From Leucobacter sp. UCMA 4100 (GTDB lineage: Bacteria > Actinomycetota > Actinomycetes > Actinomycetales > Microbacteriaceae), in NCBI RefSeq assembly GCF_027853335.1, contig NZ_JAFEUS010000002.1, forward strand, positions 2,464,514 to 2,528,513: DNA of 64,000 bases, read 5' to 3'. The stretch's first letter is position 1. Each line of letters opens with the position of its first letter. The notes under the pieces are model-generated. The model was not told where the DNA came from. It saw nothing but the letters and a program-made list of their open reading frames with translations, and made no database searches. The position numbers and the translations under genes are program-made. Positions 60,630-64,000 of this stretch are shown piece after piece.

Positions 60630-62225
60630 ATGACTGCATTCCAGAACGACATCGAAGCCGTAGAGGCTCTGAAATCTGAGCAGGGTTCTGCTTGGGCAGA
60701 GATTAACCCCGAGTACGTTGCTCGAATGCGTGCGCAGAACCGTTTCAAGACCGGTCTTGAGATCGCCCAGTACACGGCCGATATCATGCGCCGCGACATG
60801 GCTGAGTACGATGCCGACTCATCGGTGTACACGCAGTCGCTCGGCGTGTGGCACGGTTTCATCGGTCAGCAGAAGCTCATCTCGGTGAAGAAGCACCTGA
60901 AGACGACGAACAAGCGCTACCTGTACCTCTCGGGGTGGATGGTCGCCGCAATGCGCTCAGAGTTCGGTCCGTTGCCCGACCAGTCGATGCACGAGAAGAA
61001 CGCGGTCCCCTCGCTCATTGAAGAGCTGTACACCTTCCTGCGCCAGGCTGACGCCCGCGAGCTCGATCTGCTCTTCGAACAGCTCGACTCGGCTCGCCTC
61101 GCTGGCGACGAGACGACCGCAGAGTTTGTGCAGTCGCAAATCGACAACTTTGAAACGCACGTTGTGCCGATCATCGCCGACATTGACGCGGGCTTCGGTA
61201 ACCCTGAGGCGACGTACCTGCTCGCGAAGAAGATGATCGAGGCGGGGGCCTGCGCGATCCAGATCGAAAACCAGGTTTCAGACGAGAAGCAGTGTGGCCA
61301 CCAGGACGGCAAGGTCACGGTTCCTCACGAAGACTTCATCGCGAAGCTCAACGCCGTACGCTACGCGTTCCTTGAGCTCGGCATCGAAAACGGCATCATC
61401 GTGGCCCGCACCGACTCGCTTGGCGCGGGGCTCACACAGAAGCTCGCCGTATCAAACGAACCCGGTGACCTCGGTGACCAGTACAACTCGTACCTCGATG
61501 TCGAAGAGATCTCAGAGTCTCAGCTCGGCAACGGCGACGTCGTGATCAAGCGTGACGGTAAGCTGCTGCGCCCGAAGCGTCTCGCTTCGAACCTCTACCA
61601 GTTCCGTCCCGGAACGGGCGAAGACCGCGTCGTGCTCGACTGCATCACCTCGCTTAAGCACGGCGCCGACCTGCTGTGGATCGAAACTGAGAAACCACAC
61701 GTTGAGCAGATCGCTGGCATGGTTGACCGCATTCGCGAAGCCGTGCCGAACGCAAAGCTCGTCTACAACAACAGCCCGTCGTTTAACTGGACGCTGAACT
61801 TCCGTCAGCAGGCGTACGATGCCATGCTCGAAGACGGTCAGGACGTTTCGGCGTACGATCGCGACCGTCTCATGAGTGTCGAGTATGACGAGACCGATCT
61901 CGCTCGTCTCGCCGACGAGAAGATTCGCACCTTCCAGCAGGACGGCTCGGCTCGCGCGGGGATCTTCCACCACCTCATCACCCTGCCGACCTACCACACG
62001 GCGGCGCTCTCGACCGACAACCTCGCGAAGGGCTACTTCGGTGACGAGGGCATGCTCACCTACGTTCGCGACGTGCAGCGTGAAGAGATTCGTCAGGGCA
62101 TCGCGACGGTGAAGCACCAGAACATGGCCGGTAGCGACATCGGTGACCGCCACAAGGAATACTTCGCTGGCGACGCGGCGCTGAAGGCCGGCGGCAAAGA
62201 CAACACGATGAACCAGTTCGGCTAA
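60630..62225 (+). CDS. aceA: Isocitrate lyase (Pseudomonas-type, 531 residues)
   Basis: Glyoxylate-cycle enzyme splitting isocitrate to glyoxylate and succinate. The catalytic loop reads SDEKQCGHQDGK instead of the KKCGH of classical actinobacterial AceA. Length 531 and sequence follow the P. aeruginosa subfamily closely (for example the YADSSVYTQSLG and NMAGSDIGD regions). Catalytic Cys and His of the CGH triplet are intact. Strong AAGGAG Shine-Dalgarno; terminator follows. A classical 430-residue AceA is not in the window. No malate synthase is adjacent. Confidence 0.93.
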   Translation: MTAFQNDIEAVEALKSEQGSAWAEINPEYVARMRAQNRFKTGLEIAQYTADIMRRDMAEYDADSSVYTQSLGVWHGFIGQQKLISVKKHLKTTNKRYLYLSGWMVAAMRSEFGPLPDQSMHEKNAVPSLIEELYTFLRQADARELDLLFEQLDSARLAGDETTAEFVQSQIDNFETHVVPIIADIDAGFGNPEATYLLAKKMIEAGACAIQIENQVSDEKQCGHQDGKVTVPHEDFIAKLNAVRYAFLELGIENGIIVARTDSLGAGLTQKLAVSNEPGDLGDQYNSYLDVEEISESQLGNGDVVIKRDGKLLRPKRLASNLYQFRPGTGEDRVVLDCITSLKHGADLLWIETEKPHVEQIAGMVDRIREAVPNAKLVYNNSPSFNWTLNFRQQAYDAMLEDGQDVSAYDRDRLMSVEYDETDLARLADEKIRTFQQDGSARAGIFHHLITLPTYHTAALSTDNLAKGYFGDEGMLTYVRDVQREEIRQGIATVKHQNMAGSDIGDRHKEYFAGDAALKAGGKDNTMNQFG

Positions 62226-62246
62226 ACACCGCTGACTGACGCACAA

Positions 62247-62284
62247 AAAGAGGGCCTGGCTTTTCACGAAGCCAGGCCCTCTTT
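62247..62284. terminator. Bidirectional terminator between aceA and surface-protein gene
   Basis: A perfect 16-bp stem (62247-62262 with 62269-62284) with a 6-base loop. It ends in TTT on the plus strand and TTTTT on the minus strand, serving both convergent genes. Confidence 0.9.
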
Positions 62285-62300
62285 CATGACTATGCGTTGG

Positions 62301-64000
62301 TTAAGGCCTCCGAGCCCGGAGCGCCGTCACAACTCCAGCGAGCATGAGTAGTGCTGCTGCGGAGAACGCCACAGCGGGCAACATCGAGCCGGTGTTCGGG
62401 AGAGCCTGATGCGTCTTGCCATCAGCGTTTGGCTGTTTCCCGTCTCCTGCGTGAGGCGGCTGGGGCGTCTCGTCCCCTCCGCTGTTGCCGCCATTGGTTC
62501 CTTGCCCGGGCTTGGTGGGGTCGGGAGTTTCAGGGCCTGTGCCCGGGTTAGGGTCTGGGTCGACCGGGGTTCCCCCTGAACCGCCCGGCTCGTCGATGGC
62601 AAAGCGCACCTCTGTGGTTGCGGTGCCAAAGGCGTCATCGACGGTTACCGTGGCGGTCAGTGAGCCAGACTGTTCTGGGGTTCCTGAAAGCACCCCCGTC
62701 TCGTGGTTCAGCGTAATGCCCTCGGGAAGCGGTGTAGCGCTCCACCGCTGGTCACTCTGCGCTTTGGCGGTGAGAGCCACCGGCTCGAGTTCTTCGCCCG
62801 CGACGCCTCGAACCGTTGTCGATGTCGTCGTGAAACTCGGAGCGGGTGAGGAGATGGTGACGGTCTTGCTCGTGCCACTCTGGTTCCAGAAGTCGTCATG
62901 GTACGTGGCCCGGTATTGCAGGTGAGCCGTTGCCGCGCTGACCTCGAATGTGAGCAGGGGGCTCGTTGCTCCGTCAATGTCTGACCAGGTGACGCCGTCG
63001 GTCGAGCTTTGCCATTGAACGCCGCCGGCTTTGTCTTCTTTGATGCCTGTTGTTTCGACGCGAAAAGCGACTTCGTCGCCGAGGAGCTGTACCGGCGTCG
63101 ATACAGGATCGGTCATGCTCGGTGTTTGTAGCACGGTGATAACAGGCAACGACTCACGCTTACCGTCAAGGCCGTTTGAGACAACGAGCTCGCCATTCGG
63201 GCGCTGTGCCACGTTGCCGGGGCCGCCGGGAACGGCTCGAAAGCCCTCGGGCCGCGTGCCAGTCTCGTAGTCTGCGAGTTGGACAAGGCTGTAGTTCAGG
63301 GATGTGCCCCATGCGCGGTTATCGATGGGGCTCCCAGCAAAGCCAGTCATGGCGCTGCCGACAGAAACCTTCTTCATGCGTTCTGCGTCGCTGAGCTCTG
63401 CGTTCTCGTCTACGTTCAGTCGAAAAATGTACTGGAAGTAATCAACGATGTAGAGCTGGCTGGCATCGTCGCCAGCAAAACCCAGGTCATAGAAGAACCA
63501 CACGTCTGGGGCGGTGATGGCTGGACCAATGGGGTCAAATGTGCGTGCATCAACGAACTGCACCGACATATCTGAACCTTCCCGGGCCAGGATCAAGCGT
63601 TCTCCGCCAGGGGCCAGACGGATCGTTTCGATCGCATTGCCCGGGAGCGTCTTTTCGGTGAGCGTTTCGCCAGTTTCGAGGTCGAATTGGTAAAGCTTTG
63701 TTCCGGGGCCGAGCGCGTAGGCGGAGCGGCCGTCAGCCGATATCACCTCTTCGCCGAGGTTGCGGGGGAGCGCTGTGAGTTCTGACACGATCTCGTGTGT
63801 CGTTGTGTCGATGACCCACCACACCCCATTCGCGGGGCGAACCAGTGCTCTGTTGCCGGTTTCACTGACGGTGAGCCGGCCGAGGGTCTCTCCCGATACT
63901 CCGTCGATGGTGAGCACGTGACGGTTCTTCGTGAGATCAACGACGTAGATCTTGTTGTTGACCCGGTCGGTCGCATAGACGACATTCCCGTCCTGCGTCA
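62301..64000 (-). CDS. LPNTG-anchored beta-propeller/Ig surface protein, 5' end beyond window
   Basis: The frame is open to the end of the window, so the N-terminus is missing; at least 565 residues are visible. The first ~260 residues contain NHL/YVTN-type blades (YVVDLTKN, WVIDTTTHEIVSEL, YQFDLETGETLTEK). Ig-like and He_PIG-like domains follow (PLPEGITLNHETGVLSGTP). Then come a Pro/Gly/Asp-rich wall spacer, LPNTG, a hydrophobic helix and ALRARRP. Anchoring by a class A/D-type sortase is expected; none is seen here. Confidence 0.83.
   Translation of the reverse strand, partial: TQDGNVVYATDRVNNKIYVVDLTKNRHVLTIDGVSGETLGRLTVSETGNRALVRPANGVWWVIDTTTHEIVSELTALPRNLGEEVISADGRSAYALGPGTKLYQFDLETGETLTEKTLPGNAIETIRLAPGGERLILAREGSDMSVQFVDARTFDPIGPAITAPDVWFFYDLGFAGDDASQLYIVDYFQYIFRLNVDENAELSDAERMKKVSVGSAMTGFAGSPIDNRAWGTSLNYSLVQLADYETGTRPEGFRAVPGGPGNVAQRPNGELVVSNGLDGKRESLPVITVLQTPSMTDPVSTPVQLLGDEVAFRVETTGIKEDKAGGVQWQSSTDGVTWSDIDGATSPLLTFEVSAATAHLQYRATYHDDFWNQSGTSKTVTISSPAPSFTTTSTTVRGVAGEELEPVALTAKAQSDQRWSATPLPEGITLNHETGVLSGTPEQSGSLTATVTVDDAFGTATTEVRFAIDEPGGSGGTPVDPDPNPGTGPETPDPTKPGQGTNGGNSGGDETPQPPHAGDGKQPNADGKTHQALPNTGSMLPAVAFSAAALLMLAGVVTALRARRP

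Overview
The window is high-GC DNA typical of an actinobacterium, most likely Microbacteriaceae. Three things point there: the gene order leuC-leuD-murA-plsC-gpsA-ddl-DUF3515-thiL, the order coaD-DUF177-rpmF-rnc-mutM, and many genes whose start codon lies 6-7 nt after a TANNNT -10 box (leaderless transcripts). The genus cannot be fixed from the sequence alone. There is one tRNA (Glu, CTC), no rRNA, no CRISPR array, no phage module and no recognisable transposase.

Layout. 1-5.0 kb: end of a type-B carboxylesterase, an MFS transporter, a LOG-family protein and an M20 dipeptidase. 5.0-5.3 kb: a gene-free patch with an 18-C homopolymer, a 16-bp direct repeat and a 60-bp palindromic element that recurs at 34.2 kb. 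5.3-12.2 kb: ybaK, then a five-gene methylcrotonyl-CoA carboxylase / isovaleryl-CoA dehydrogenase / MaoC / CitE operon for leucine (and possibly itaconate) degradation. 12.2-17.2 kb: threonine aldolase, RmuC, a TSUP permease, tRNA-Glu and a TerC-family exporter under a yybP-ykoY manganese riboswitch. 17.2-25.4 kb: leuCD behind a probable leucine attenuator, then murA, plsC, gpsA, ddl, a DUF3515 lipoprotein and thiL. 25.3-30 kb: a PucR regulator divergent from gabT-gabD. 30-37 kb: cold-shock protein, rsmD, recG, coaD, DUF177, rpmF, rnc and mutM. 36.9-38.5 kb: a small three-gene cassette (MarR, EVE, SRPBCC) lies between mutM and a decayed second copy of the mutM 3' end. 38.5-46.1 kb: small accessory genes, an ABC-F protein with an arginine-repeat upstream ORF, a CynX-type MFS and its FadR-type regulator.

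46.7-55.7 kb and 62.3 kb to the end encode cell-surface proteins: two tandem internalin-like leucine-rich-repeat proteins with 18-bp (hexapeptide) repeats and LAxTG sorting signals, a ~1,920-residue protein with seven DUF7507/DUF11-like repeats, and an LPNTG-anchored beta-propeller/Ig protein cut by the window end. Between them lie a nitroreductase, an MFS transporter, a rhodanese, an orphan DNA methyltransferase and a Pseudomonas-type isocitrate lyase.

The most interesting signals are regulatory or structural: a 12-codon leucine leader peptide with tandem CTT codons before leuC; an upstream ORF with seven (hydrophobic)-(Ala/Pro/Gly)-Arg repeats before the ABC-F gene; the paired 60-bp palindromes; the duplicated mutM end; and the repeat-bearing surface proteins.
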